64,000 nt of DNA from CAZBSE01 sp964578625 (GCA_964578625.1 CAZODQ010000006.1:16582-80581); one strand, 5' to 3'; numbered from the stretch's first letter, positions 8,467 to 16,931 are shown. Program-made: numbers and translations. Notes: a model not told the origin generated them from the sequence alone.

Positions 8467-9024
8467 CTACACTTCCATGATCTCTTTTTCTTTCTGACCC
8501 AGGGAATCATTGATTTTCTCTATAAATTCATCAGTTACTTCCTGGACTTCCTTTTGAGAGCTTATAAGATCGTCTTCGGTTATTTTGCTGTCACTTTCCA
8601 ATTTTTTAAATTCATCATTTATTTCTCTTCTAATATTTCTAATGGCTACTCTTCCGTCTTCTGCAATCTTTTTTACCAGTTTTACCAGTTCTATTCTTCT
8701 TTCTTCGTTTAAAGCCGGGATATTCAGACGAATGACCTTCCCATCATTTGAAGGATTAATGCCAAGGTCAGATTTGGATATCTGTGTCTCGATTTCCTTT
8801 AAGAATTTCGGGTCATAAGGCGAAATCAGTATAACCCTCGGTTCAGGTATGCTTATATTGGACATATATTTAAGTAAGGTCTTGCTTCCGTAATAATCAA
8901 TATAAATATTATCCAGCAGAGATGCTGATGCTCTTCCTGTTCTTATGGTATTAAATTCGTGTTGAGTCCTTTCAAGAGATTGATTCATCCTTTTGTTAGT
9001 TTCAACCATTAATTTATCTTTCAT
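8467..9024 (-). CDS. frr: Ribosome recycling factor
   Basis: With EF-G, the factor splits post-termination ribosomes. The 185-residue product is full length for the family and all-helical in character, with the conserved RTGRASASLLDNIYIDYYG, ISIPEPRVILISPYD and AIRNIRREINDEFKKL segments. It sits 3 bases after the pyrH stop codon, part of the rpsB-tsf-pyrH-frr block. Confidence 0.97.
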   Translation of the reverse strand: MKDKLMVETNKRMNQSLERTQHEFNTIRTGRASASLLDNIYIDYYGSKTLLKYMSNISIPEPRVILISPYDPKFLKEIETQISKSDLGINPSNDGKVIRLNIPALNEERRIELVKLVKKIAEDGRVAIRNIRREINDEFKKLESDSKITEDDLISSQKEVQEVTDEFIEKINDSLGQKEKEIMEV

Positions 9025-9027
9025 TTT

Positions 9028-9747
9028 TTACTCCCTTGTGACTAAAGTTCCAATTTTTTTACCCATTATAACTCCTTTTATATTACCTGGTTTTGTAATA
9101 TCAAAAACCACAATAGGTAAATTGTTTTCCATACACAGAGATGTTGCAGTAGAATCCAGAACCCTCAGATTCTTCTTTAAAACATCAAGGAAGGCCAGCC
9201 TGGTAAATTTCTTTGCATCTTTAAACTTTAAAGGGTCCTTATCATATACACCGTCAACTTTTGTAGCTTTAAATATTATCTCTGCTTCTATTTCCAATGC
9301 CCTCAATGCAGCAGCCGTATCAGTTGTAAAATAAGGATTGCCAGTCCCGCCGGCAAATATCACTACTCTTTTCTTTTCCAGGTGCCTTACTGCTCTTCTC
9401 CTTATAAATGGCTCGGCAATTTCTTTCATGGATATTGCAGTTTGAACTCTGGTCATTACGCCAGCTCTTTCGAGCGCATTCTGCAGCCCCAGTGCGTTCA
9501 TAACAGTGGCCAGCATTCCTATATAATCTGCAGTAGTCCTGTCCATGCCTTTTATACTGGCAGTAACACCCCTCCAAAAATTACCTCCTCCTATAACTAC
9601 TGCAACTTCCACACCAAGTTCCACTACTTCTTTGATCTGGCTTGATATATTATTGGTAACTCCCGGGTCTATACCGTAGTCCAGATCACCCAGCAACGCT
9701 TCACCACTTATTTTTAACAAGACTCTCTTATATTTTAAGTTTTCCAT
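9028..9747 (-). CDS. pyrH: UMP kinase (UMP to UDP)
   Basis: The bacterial UMP kinase belongs to the amino-acid kinase fold and is not related to eukaryotic UMP/CMP kinases. The 239-residue product has the N-terminal KRVLLKISGEALLG, the glycine loop VVIGGGNFWRG, and the nucleotide-binding FAGGTGNPYFTTDTAAALRA and KATKVDGVYDKDP segments. It takes UMP from the pyr operon at 47.6-57.8 kb onward to UDP. Spacing to its neighbours suggests cotranscription with tsf and frr. Confidence 0.97.
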   Translation of the reverse strand: MENLKYKRVLLKISGEALLGDLDYGIDPGVTNNISSQIKEVVELGVEVAVVIGGGNFWRGVTASIKGMDRTTADYIGMLATVMNALGLQNALERAGVMTRVQTAISMKEIAEPFIRRRAVRHLEKKRVVIFAGGTGNPYFTTDTAAALRALEIEAEIIFKATKVDGVYDKDPLKFKDAKKFTRLAFLDVLKKNLRVLDSTATSLCMENNLPIVVFDITKPGNIKGVIMGKKIGTLVTRE

Positions 9748-9778
9748 TTTTTTTATTTATCGAGTTCCAGGAAGGACA

Positions 9779-10387
9779 TTAAAACTGCTGATCTTCCTGT
9801 CCCAAAACATATCTTGCGAATCTCTTAATAACTATATTTTCACCAATTTTTGCTATATTCTCTTTTACCAGGTCTCCTACTTTTATATCATTATCTTTTA
9901 TAAACGGCTGCTCCAGCAGGCAATTTTCCTCATAGTATTTTTTAAGTTTTCCTTCTGCAATCTTTTCAACAATATTCTCCGGCTTACCTTCATTTAAAGC
10001 CTGCTTTTTATAAAATTCCTTTTCCTTATCCAGGACTTCTTGGGGAATATCCTCTTTGGAAATATATAATGGAATCGCTGCTGCAATGTGAAGTGCAATA
10101 TCATGAACCAGATTTTTAAACATCTCATTTCTGGCCACAAAATCAGTTTCGCAATTGACCTCCAGCAGAACTCCTACTTTAGATCCCGGATGTATGTAAC
10201 TGTGAATTATACCTTCTTTTGCGGGCCTTGAAGCTTTTTTTGAAGCCTGTGCCAGCCCTTTTTCTTTTAATATTTCCTCCGCTTTTACCATATCCCCTTT
10301 GCTTTCAACCAGAGCTTTCTTGCAGTCCATCATACCGGCATTGCTTTTTTTACGCAGCTTTTTTACTAAATCAGCATTTATCTCCAT
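9779..10387 (-). CDS. tsf: Elongation factor Ts, short form
   Basis: EF-Ts is the GDP exchange factor for EF-Tu. The 202-residue product has the N-terminal UBA-like domain (residues 1-50, VKKLRKKSNAGMMDCKKALV) and the core with the NCETDFVARNEMFK motif that contacts EF-Tu. It is shorter than the E. coli protein of about 283 residues, so most of the second core repeat and coiled coil seem to be missing, as in Thermus-type EF-Ts. The order rpsB-tsf-pyrH is near universal. Confidence 0.96.
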   Translation of the reverse strand: MEINADLVKKLRKKSNAGMMDCKKALVESKGDMVKAEEILKEKGLAQASKKASRPAKEGIIHSYIHPGSKVGVLLEVNCETDFVARNEMFKNLVHDIALHIAAAIPLYISKEDIPQEVLDKEKEFYKKQALNEGKPENIVEKIAEGKLKKYYEENCLLEQPFIKDNDIKVGDLVKENIAKIGENIVIKRFARYVLGQEDQQF

Positions 10388-10422
10388 TATTCCTCCCTGT
10401 TTCTTCCCTATTATTTCTAAAC

Positions 10423-11364
10423 CTATTTTTTAGTTTTCTTTATATCTTTCGAAGAACCTTTAGTCTCTTTCTCCCCGGTCTTTTTTTCTTTTGATTTTCC
10501 CTCTGCAGGTTTTTTCACTTTTGATTTCTTTACCTCTGTTTTCTTTTCCTTAACCTTCTTCTCCTCAGGTTTTTTATCTTCTGACTTTATCTCTTCAGCC
10601 TTTTCCTCTTCGGGCTTCTTTTCCTCAGGTTTCTTCTCCTCGGATTTCTTTTTCTCTTCCGTGCTCTTTTCTAGTTTTACTCTCTCGTCTTTTCCTTTCT
10701 TTGCAGCATCACATATTACACCGGTCAATAAATTACAGGAACGTATTGCATCATCATTTCCCGGAATAACAAAATCAATCAAGTCTGGATCACAGTTCGT
10801 GTCTGTTATGGCTACTATAGGTATTTTCAGCTTTCTTGCTTCCCTAACAGCTATGACCTCTTTATTGGGATCAATTACATAGAGTATGTCAGGAAGCTTT
10901 TTCATATTTCTTATTCCCCCGATATTAAAAAGAAGCTTCTCATACTCTTTCCTTATCCCAAGAACCTCTTTTTTTGGCAGCTTTTCAAAAATACCTGATT
11001 TTTCCATTTCCTCTATTTCGTTAATCCTTTTAGTACGCTTGTTTATAGTCTCAAAATTAGTAAGAGTGCCTCCCAGCCATCTGTTTTTTACATAAGGCAT
11101 TTCACACTCCTGGGCATAAGATTCTATTATATCCTGGGTCTGTTTCTTTGTGCCCACAAATAATACTATCCCTCCTTCACTTACGGCTTCTCTAATATAC
11201 TCATATGCCTCAAGCAGAAGTTTAAGTGTCTTCTGAAGATCGATTATATATATACCATCTTTGTCCGAGTGTATATATTTTTTCATTTTTGGATTCCATT
11301 TTTTAGTCTGATGGCCGAAGTGGACTCCTACTTCCAGGAGCTGCTTCATAGTTACGATACTCAA
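10423..11364 (-). CDS. rpsB: 30S ribosomal protein S2 with a long Lys/Glu tail
   Basis: The S2 core is complete (TMKQLLEVGVHFGHQTKKWN, YVKNRWLGGTLTNF, IVAITDTNCDPDLIDFVIPGNDDA) and is followed by about 80 residues made almost only of Lys and Glu with repeated EEKKPEEKKPEEE units. I chose the TTG at 11364 because AAGGAGG lies 8-9 bases upstream and the protein then starts MSIVTMKQLL as usual for S2; an ATG at 11349 is an alternative. The frame is open further up to 11457, but that stretch is the leader with a strong stem. The tail is unusual in length; its role is unknown. Confidence 0.95.
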   Translation of the reverse strand: MSIVTMKQLLEVGVHFGHQTKKWNPKMKKYIHSDKDGIYIIDLQKTLKLLLEAYEYIREAVSEGGIVLFVGTKKQTQDIIESYAQECEMPYVKNRWLGGTLTNFETINKRTKRINEIEEMEKSGIFEKLPKKEVLGIRKEYEKLLFNIGGIRNMKKLPDILYVIDPNKEVIAVREARKLKIPIVAITDTNCDPDLIDFVIPGNDDAIRSCNLLTGVICDAAKKGKDERVKLEKSTEEKKKSEEKKPEEKKPEEEKAEEIKSEDKKPEEKKVKEKKTEVKKSKVKKPAEGKSKEKKTGEKETKGSSKDIKKTKK

Positions 11365-11396
11365 AATAATACCCTCCTTGTTCTTATGGTTTTCCT

Positions 11397-11446
11397 CCAC
11401 CACTTTAACTGTGCCATATTCATTCACCATAATGCCGAAAGTGGTG
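11397..11446 (-). ncRNA. rpsB leader stem (candidate S2 autoregulatory element)
   Basis: In the untranslated leader of rpsB the arms AAAGTGGTGG (11406-11397) and CACCACTTT (11446-11438) can form a 9-base-pair stem enclosing about 31 bases. It lies 30 bases before the start codon and just upstream of the ribosome binding site. Structured rpsB leaders that bind S2 are known in other bacteria. I cannot confirm that this matches a known leader family. Confidence 0.5.
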
Positions 11447-11468
11447 TGTGATTTCAACGTTCAAGTCC

Positions 11469-11474
11469 AGTATA
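11469..11474 (-). promoter_or_regulatory. -10 box of the rpsB operon promoter
   Basis: TATACT (11474-11469) stands about 105 bases before the rpsB start. No good -35 box is seen; the best at the right distance is ATTATT with a 17-base spacer. Transcription would begin near 11462, placing the whole leader stem in the RNA. Confidence 0.4.
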
Positions 11475-11538
11475 ATACATTCCTTTCATCAAATAATCAA
11501 TAATAAATCATTATGATACAGAAGCAAACAAGCTTTTT

Positions 11539-12453
11539 TTATTTTATTTCCGCTCTGGGGTGAAACTTCTTATAGTCTTTTTTTAATTTTTTAATGTTTA
11601 AATGCGAATATATCTGTGTAGTAGTTATGTTCTCATGCCCCAGGAGTTCCTGAACTTCTCTTATACCCGCTCCCTCCTGCAGCAGATGCGTAGCAAAACT
11701 GTGTCTTATACTATGAGGTGTTATATTTTTACCTATAACTGCCTTTTTAACACATTTTTTTACTATATTCCTTATACTGCGTGAAGATATTTTTTTTCCA
11801 AACCTGTTCAAAAATAAATGGCCGTCATTTAGATAATCGGTGCGGCCTGAAGAAATTATTCTATTTCTGACCTCTAGATACCTGCTTATCCAATAAACTG
11901 CCGTCCTGTTTAAGTAAACCAATCTCTGCTTTCTGCCCTTGCCTGTAACCACCATTTCATTGTTTTGAAGATCGATGTCGCTGATCTTCAGGTTTTCGAC
12001 CTCACTGATCCTCGCTCCGGTAGAATAAAACAGTTCAATTATAGCTCTATCTCTTATTTCCGAATCTTTTTCTGTTTTTAGGCTTTTAAACAACTTTTCC
12101 ACCTCACCAACTGACATAAAAGAGTAAAACCTATGGCGTTTCCGAGGCGGGTTTATAGCCTCTATCAGCCGAGAATCAATATAATCATTCCTTTCAAGGA
12201 ACCTAAAGAAGTTTATAAAGGAAGAATATTTTCTGATAATAGTCCTGTTTGAATAATTATGACTGTCAAGAGATTTTAGAAAATCCCTGAAAATAACCAA
12301 ATTAAGTCCGGAGGCCTCAGTTATATTTATGCGTTTTAAAAAATTTAAGAGCTGTAAAATATCCTTGTTATAGGAGTTTATGGAATTTAAACTTAAATTC
12401 TTTTCATATTTTAAATATTTTATATACAGTTCCAGGCAGTTAAATAATTTCAT
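11539..12453 (-). CDS. xerC: Tyrosine recombinase, XerC/XerD type
   Basis: Xer recombinases resolve chromosome dimers at dif. The 304-residue product has an N-terminal SAM-like core-binding domain (about 1-95) and a catalytic domain with the expected residues: Arg in TGARISEVENL, Lys in the GKGRKQRLVYL turn, His-x-x-Arg in HSIRHSFATHLL, and His and the nucleophile Tyr in LGHENITTTQIYSHLN. Length and position between dprA and rpsB match chromosomal XerC of Gram-positives. It is therefore most likely a housekeeping recombinase and not part of a mobile element. Confidence 0.9.
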   Translation of the reverse strand: MKLFNCLELYIKYLKYEKNLSLNSINSYNKDILQLLNFLKRINITEASGLNLVIFRDFLKSLDSHNYSNRTIIRKYSSFINFFRFLERNDYIDSRLIEAINPPRKRHRFYSFMSVGEVEKLFKSLKTEKDSEIRDRAIIELFYSTGARISEVENLKISDIDLQNNEMVVTGKGRKQRLVYLNRTAVYWISRYLEVRNRIISSGRTDYLNDGHLFLNRFGKKISSRSIRNIVKKCVKKAVIGKNITPHSIRHSFATHLLQEGAGIREVQELLGHENITTTQIYSHLNIKKLKKDYKKFHPRAEIK

Positions 12454-12455
12454 AT

Positions 12456-12878
12456 CTATAAGTAATCACTTTCAATTTCCTTCATCTTTTCTTTCAGGTT
12501 CTCTCTGGTATCTTCAATACTATCCAGTTTAGAGGCAGCTTTATACCTGTTTAATTTCAACTGGTCAAAGCCGTCCTTTCCAGCTTCTTCAAAAAGAGTC
12601 CTGAGGCTGCTTATCATATTTATAATTATATATCTTATCTTATCCGACTTGTAATCAACTTTTAAATTCTCCTTGGATATATCATCAGTAATGGCATCAA
12701 ATTTACCGTAAACATCTTCTAAAATAATGCTAGTTTTTTTTGGATTAAGTCTTTTTTTTGCCTTTATACTATTAATAATCTTCCTTAAATCCTTTTTGAC
12801 TATAATATCATATGTGTATAAAGCAATCCCCAGAGGGCTTCTGGGCTTTTCAATCTTCTTCCTTCCGAATAACGCCAT
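12456..12878 (-). CDS. Conserved-looking protein of unknown function (MALFGRKK start)
   Basis: I do not recognise this 140-residue basic protein. The start is the ATG at 12878, which has AGGGAG six bases upstream; the TTG at 12899 overlaps that site and is less likely. The protein starts MALFGRKKIEKPRSPLG and is predicted mainly helical, with a Lys-rich segment near 45-55 and a C-terminal coiled-coil-like end (DTRENLKEKMKEIESDYL). No catalytic motif, Cys pair or membrane segment is visible. It lies between dprA and xerC, 3 bases before xerC, so it is probably cotranscribed. A second unknown protein at 38139 has a similar first eight residues (MGLFGRRK). Confidence 0.65.
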   Translation of the reverse strand: MALFGRKKIEKPRSPLGIALYTYDIIVKKDLRKIINSIKAKKRLNPKKTSIILEDVYGKFDAITDDISKENLKVDYKSDKIRYIIINMISSLRTLFEEAGKDGFDQLKLNRYKAASKLDSIEDTRENLKEKMKEIESDYL

Positions 12879-12950
12879 TTTTTTCTCCCTAATAGTCAAT
12901 TCTAGAAAATATATTATTATTCTAATAAAAATTCTATTCCATTACAAAAT

Positions 12951-14075
12951 CTAAAACAATCTTCTGTATTTATTAAAACTATCTTCTTTGATCAATTGCT
13001 TTATCTGCAGGGAAGTCAATATTCCCAAGGCTTCCTTCACCTCCAATCCGGTATACTTTACTATCTCTTCTATACTTTTCGGCCTGTGACCTATAAACTT
13101 ATATAACTTGTGCTCGTTACCGGTCAATTCCCTTACATGTTTATCTATGATTTCGCTATTGCCATAACCACTGCTTTTACAAATCTTTAAAGTCTGTTTT
13201 TGATACTGGGAAAATTCTTCTAATATATCATCGATACCGGCAACTAATTTTGCTCCGCTTTTGATCAGCCTGTGGCAGCCTCTGCTCATCGGATTAAAAA
13301 TACTTCCCGGAACAGCAAATACTTCCCTGTTTTGCTTCAATGCCATCTCACTTGTTATAATTGCCCCGCTCCTGTCACCCGCTTCTACCACTACGACGCC
13401 CCTGCAGAGTCCGCTTATTATTCTGTTCCTTACCGGAAAGTTAGATTTAAGCGGCGGAGTATTTGGAAGAAATTCAGTTATTATACTGCCGTTTTCCGGT
13501 AAATTTTTATACAGGTCTTTATTTTCCGGAGGATAAATTATATCAATACCGCAGCCGAGTACACCTATACTTCCCCCCTTCTCCTCCAGTGCTGCTTTTT
13601 GTGCACAACCGTCGATCCCAAAAGCAAGGCCGCTTACTACTGTTATTCCGATTCCGGATAAATTCCTGCCTATATATTCCGCTACCTCTCTGCCGTAGTC
13701 ACTGCACTTTCTGCTTCCAACAACAGCAACACAAAAATCTGCCTTTTTTATTTTACTGCCCTTGAAAAACAGTAAGGGAGGGGGACAATATATCTGCCTT
13801 AATATATCGGGATAACTTTCCTGACCGATATCGAGAAGACCCACTTCTTTTTTTGAAATGAAACTGACTGCTTTTCTGTAACGGCTGCTGATGGAGCAGA
13901 AAAAATCTTTTTTAGCTTCATTACTCCCAAGCTTTAATATCTTACATTCATAAAAGTAGTTTATAGTTTTATTTATATCTCCGGAATTTTTTCTGTATAT
14001 TTCTATGAACTTCATAGGTCTTACTTTTTTTTCAGCCAGCAGATACAAGATTTTTTTGCCATTTCCGTATTTCAT
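12951..14075 (-). CDS. dprA: DNA processing protein DprA (Smf)
   Basis: DprA protects incoming single-stranded DNA during transformation and loads RecA; homologues are common also in bacteria not known to be competent. The 374-residue product has an N-terminal helical region (1-100), the Rossmann-like core with AVVGSRKCSDYGREVAEY, SGLAFGIDGCAQKAAL, GGSIGVLGCGIDIIYPPEN and AGDRSGAIITSEMALKQNREVFAVPG, and a C-terminal winged helix (about 315-374). I start it at the ATG at 14075, with GGAGGT 11 bases upstream; an upstream start would overlap comM by 68 bases. It follows comM directly. Confidence 0.93.
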   Translation of the reverse strand: MKYGNGKKILYLLAEKKVRPMKFIEIYRKNSGDINKTINYFYECKILKLGSNEAKKDFFCSISSRYRKAVSFISKKEVGLLDIGQESYPDILRQIYCPPPLLFFKGSKIKKADFCVAVVGSRKCSDYGREVAEYIGRNLSGIGITVVSGLAFGIDGCAQKAALEEKGGSIGVLGCGIDIIYPPENKDLYKNLPENGSIITEFLPNTPPLKSNFPVRNRIISGLCRGVVVVEAGDRSGAIITSEMALKQNREVFAVPGSIFNPMSRGCHRLIKSGAKLVAGIDDILEEFSQYQKQTLKICKSSGYGNSEIIDKHVRELTGNEHKLYKFIGHRPKSIEEIVKYTGLEVKEALGILTSLQIKQLIKEDSFNKYRRLF

Positions 14076-14079
14076 ATAC

Positions 14080-15612
14080 TTACAATACCTCCGTATTATA
14101 ACCGCAGCCGACACGGTAATGGACAGCCTCAATAATATGATTTTCATTAATGTACCTGCTTTCCTCCAGATCCGCTATAGTCCTGGATACTTTTAAAATA
14201 CTGACCGTTCCCCTGGCAGTTAAGTTATACTTTTTTGAGATCGTATATATTAAGTCCCTGATCTTTTTATTATCTTTAAGCCACTTATTTACAGTATCTA
14301 TTTTTATCTCGGAATTGTAGTTAATATCCCTACAACTGAATCTCTCGTTTTGTATATTTATACTTCTTTTGACACGGTCCCTTATCTTATCCGAACTTTC
14401 GCTCAATTCCGGTTTTATAAAGTCACTTTCCGGCAGTCTCGCCACTGTTACCCTCATATCAATCCTATCCATCACAGGGCCGGACATCTTCTTCCAGAAC
14501 TTTTTTACTTCCCTTAAACTGCATATACATTTTCCTGACTCATCCCCAAAATATCCGCAGTAGCAAGGATTAACTGCCGCTATCAGCATAAAATTACAGG
14601 GAAAGCTGTAAGACATATGGTTTCTTGTTATAACTACTCTATTATTTTCAAGAGGCTGCCTTAAGTCCTCAATAAGATTTTTAGAAAACTGAGAAAACTC
14701 ATCCAAAAACAGCAGTCCTTTATGGGCCAGGCTTATTTCTCCCGGCCTGGGATTTACTCCTCCTCCTATTAGTCCCATCCTGCTTACAGTATGGTGTGGA
14801 TTTCTGAAAGGTCTCTGCCATATCAGGTGATTGACGTATTTTTCATACAAACTGTATATTTTAGTGACTTCGATACACTCTTTCAAGCTTAAATCCGGCA
14901 TTATAGAGACTGCCCTCTGAGCCAGCATGGTTTTACCGCTCCCCGGAGGACCTATCAGCATTATATTATGCCTGCCGCTTACAGCTATCTCCAGCGCTCT
15001 TTTTGCCTTAAGCTGCCCCTTTACATCTTTAAAATCCGGAACATTGAAATTACTTTTACCGGAAACACATTTATTTTTATAAATGAATTTTTTTATCTGT
15101 TTTTCACCGGCAAGCGCTTCTACATTTTCAAGCAGATTTTTACATGCCACAATATTTATACCGGGAATAAATGAAGCCTGCCTTGCAATCCCCGGAGGCA
15201 CAAAAAAAAACTTCTTGCCGATCGCCCGTGCTTTTTCCGCCATGGATATGAGTCCCCTTACAGGATTTATACTGCCGTCCAGTGAAAGCTCCCCTATAAA
15301 ACAGGAATCTTTAAAAATACTGCATCCGGTCTGGCTGCTTGCAGCGAGAATTGAAAGTGCTATTGGCAGGTCATAAAAGGAACCATCTTTCTTTATATCT
15401 GCAGGTGATAGATTTACAATGATTTTTTTTATGGGAAAATCAAACCCGCTGTTAAGAATAGCAGATCTTACCCTTTGCCTTGACTCATTTACGGCTTTGC
15501 CCGGCAGTCCAACGATAATAAAATCAGGCAGGCCTCTGGATATGTGTATTTCCACCGATACCTTTATGGCATCTATGCCCGTCAGGGTAAAGCTGTCCAG
15601 TTTGAAGAACAT
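14080..15612 (-). CDS. comM: ComM/YifB-type Mg chelatase-like AAA+ ATPase
   Basis: ComM is a hexameric helicase that promotes branch migration during integration of transformed DNA. The 510-residue product has the N-terminal ChlI-like domain (1-180, GLPDFIIVGLPGKAVNESRQRVRSA), an AAA+ core with Walker A IGPPGSGKTMLAQRA and Walker B KGLLFLDEFSQF, and the C-terminal Mg-chelatase domain with Cys residues (CYCGYFGDESGKCICS). The ATG at 15612 lies 6 bases after a TATAAT box, so the mRNA may be leaderless. In many genomes yraN is the next gene upstream; here 4.5 kb of accessory genes separate them. Confidence 0.94.
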   Translation of the reverse strand: MFFKLDSFTLTGIDAIKVSVEIHISRGLPDFIIVGLPGKAVNESRQRVRSAILNSGFDFPIKKIIVNLSPADIKKDGSFYDLPIALSILAASSQTGCSIFKDSCFIGELSLDGSINPVRGLISMAEKARAIGKKFFFVPPGIARQASFIPGINIVACKNLLENVEALAGEKQIKKFIYKNKCVSGKSNFNVPDFKDVKGQLKAKRALEIAVSGRHNIMLIGPPGSGKTMLAQRAVSIMPDLSLKECIEVTKIYSLYEKYVNHLIWQRPFRNPHHTVSRMGLIGGGVNPRPGEISLAHKGLLFLDEFSQFSKNLIEDLRQPLENNRVVITRNHMSYSFPCNFMLIAAVNPCYCGYFGDESGKCICSLREVKKFWKKMSGPVMDRIDMRVTVARLPESDFIKPELSESSDKIRDRVKRSINIQNERFSCRDINYNSEIKIDTVNKWLKDNKKIRDLIYTISKKYNLTARGTVSILKVSRTIADLEESRYINENHIIEAVHYRVGCGYNTEVL

Positions 15613-15618
15613 AAATAG

Positions 15619-15647
15619 ATTATATATACATTTGCATATATAGTCAA
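15619..15647 (-). promoter_or_regulatory. Promoter of comM-dprA, positioned for a leaderless mRNA
   Basis: A -35 box TTGACT (15647-15642), a 17-base spacer and a perfect -10 box TATAAT (15624-15619). Six bases separate the -10 box from the comM ATG at 15612, so the expected start of transcription coincides with the start codon. No ribosome binding site is present. Confidence 0.7.
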
Positions 15648-15699
15648 TTAGTCATAAAATTAAAAATCAGTCGAGGTACCAAAATTGAAAAAAAACTAA

Positions 15700-15738
15700 T
15701 ATTAATGATTTAAAAAGAAAGACACCTTTTTTTGCAGT
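15700..15738 (-). repeat. Decayed second copy of the 3' end of the 75-residue gene (repeat copy A)
   Basis: Twenty-two bases beginning TTAATGATTTAAAAAGAAAG are identical to 17588-17609, and the match continues with differences through the GCAG at 15734-15737. Translated on the minus strand it gives a decayed ...TAKK/RCLSF-stop, compared with AAAKRRGLSF-stop in the intact gene at 17595; one base has been lost. With copy B it brackets the toxin-antitoxin pair and the nuclease gene, a pattern expected when DNA integrates at a gene's 3' end and duplicates it. Confidence 0.7.
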
Positions 15739-15820
15739 ATTTACTGTTTTAACTGCTAATTATCTAAATCATCATTTCAAGTATTTGCTAATTTTTTAGT
15801 ATTTATATAGGTTTTTACTA

Positions 15821-16153
15821 TCAGAATTTACATAAATAATTATTAATTCTTTTACGATCTTCGTTTTCTTTATCGCCCTTAAAATATAGTTGTATAAAAT
15901 CTACCCTATTTTTACTCTCACAATAAGCATAAATAATTCGCAGTGAAGATCCTTTTAAAAAACGACAAAAAAGACGGCCTTTAACAATTATCACTGTTTC
16001 CTCTGCTGTTATTATTACAAAATGTTTGCTTACACCAAGTGGAAATTTTGAAATAACTTTTTTAAATTCAAGTAGATCATCAGACAACGATTTATATTTC
16101 TTTGATAATTGTTTGAAATCTTTTAAAAATTCGCTGGTTTCATCAAAGTTCAT
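15821..16153 (-). CDS. RelE/ParE-fold toxin of a Panacea (PanTA) toxin-antitoxin pair
   Basis: This is a 110-residue basic protein with the strand/helix pattern of RelE-superfamily mRNA-interferase-like toxins: N-terminal helices (SEFLKDFKQLSKKYKSLSDD), central strands (HFVIITAEETVIIVKGRLFC), the KGSSLRIIYAYCES core strand pair, and a C-terminal DFIQLYFKGDKENEDRKRI motif that I associate with RelE-like toxins. Its start overlaps the end of the Panacea antitoxin gene by 11 bases, so translation is probably coupled. Family assignment is by motif and context only. Members of the superfamily inhibit translation or gyrase; which applies here cannot be told. Confidence 0.7.
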   Translation of the reverse strand: MNFDETSEFLKDFKQLSKKYKSLSDDLLEFKKVISKFPLGVSKHFVIITAEETVIIVKGRLFCRFLKGSSLRIIYAYCESKNRVDFIQLYFKGDKENEDRKRINNYLCKF

Positions 16154-16931
16154 CTTCGTAATCTCTTACAGAATGATCCGTATCGCGGTAAAACACACTT
16201 TCGTAGCTGATAATCTCACCATTTTTATGAACCTGCCATGGTATATCGCTGTGAGAATATTCCGTTAATTCATTAGCATTTTTATCTGAAAGACGGGCAA
16301 GTACCTCATCTATATGTTTTACTTCTCGTGCAGACAACCTTCTCAAATCAGACTCGCGGCACGGTAGATATTTTTTTTGGTCATACTGAAAATATCTGCT
16401 TTTAACCCGCTCTATCTCACCTTTCTCTTTCATCTCACCGACAATTTTTTTAAATTCTATTGGTGTTGGCCCATAATGATTCTTAATATACCTCGCACCT
16501 GTCAGCTGCTCTTCAAATTTCTCATAATAATCAAAATCTATAAAATAAAGCAGTTTATATAAAGCAGTTTCACCAATATTTGGTTTTGCTCCCACTTTTT
16601 CTAAAATATATAACAATACTTCTTTGAATTTTATAATATCAGCACGCGGAATAATAAAACGAATTCCCGTTGTTTTAGAATCTTTTTGTATCTTTTCTTT
16701 TTCTAAAATAATCTCCGCCTTTGAAGCTTTAGCCGGTAATAAAAAATCCTCCAATTGCATGCTGAAAATGCCTGCAAGTTTTCTTGCCTCGGATATAGTT
16801 AATTCCCTTTCTCCCCTTTCTATCTGTATATAAGTAGGCCTGGACATACCTAATTCTTTAGCAAGGTATTCCTGTGAAAAGCTGTTTTCTTTTCTCAGTA
16901 GCTTAATTTTTTTATATAAATCTTTGGCCAT
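16143..16931 (-). CDS. panA: HTH-Panacea (DUF4065) antitoxin
   Basis: The 262-residue product has an N-terminal Xre-type helix-turn-helix (residues 7-62; SQEYLAKELGMSRPTYIQIE), a linker, and a C-terminal Panacea/SocA-like domain (about 118-250) with YKLLYFIDFDYYEKFEEQLT, YIKNHYGPTPIEFKKIVGEM and the characteristic ELTEYSHSDIPWQ...YESVFYRD. Panacea domains neutralise many unrelated toxins by direct binding, and the added HTH suggests autoregulation. The toxin gene follows with an 11-base overlap. The promoter is near consensus, with the ATG 8 bases after the -10 box, so the mRNA is probably leaderless. Confidence 0.88.
   Translation of the reverse strand: MAKDLYKKIKLLRKENSFSQEYLAKELGMSRPTYIQIERGERELTISEARKLAGIFSMQLEDFLLPAKASKAEIILEKEKIQKDSKTTGIRFIIPRADIIKFKEVLLYILEKVGAKPNIGETALYKLLYFIDFDYYEKFEEQLTGARYIKNHYGPTPIEFKKIVGEMKEKGEIERVKSRYFQYDQKKYLPCRESDLRRLSAREVKHIDEVLARLSDKNANELTEYSHSDIPWQVHKNGEIISYESVFYRDTDHSVRDYEDEL

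Noticed and set aside
11365..11457. N-terminal extension of S2 from an ATG at 11457
   Set aside because: The stretch contains the leader stem and the ribosome binding site, and its translation has no similarity to S2.
11539..12453. The tyrosine recombinase as a phage or island integrase
   Set aside because: Length and position between dprA and rpsB fit chromosomal XerC, and no att-like repeats or phage genes are nearby. It is also separate from the accessory block at 15.7-17.6 kb.
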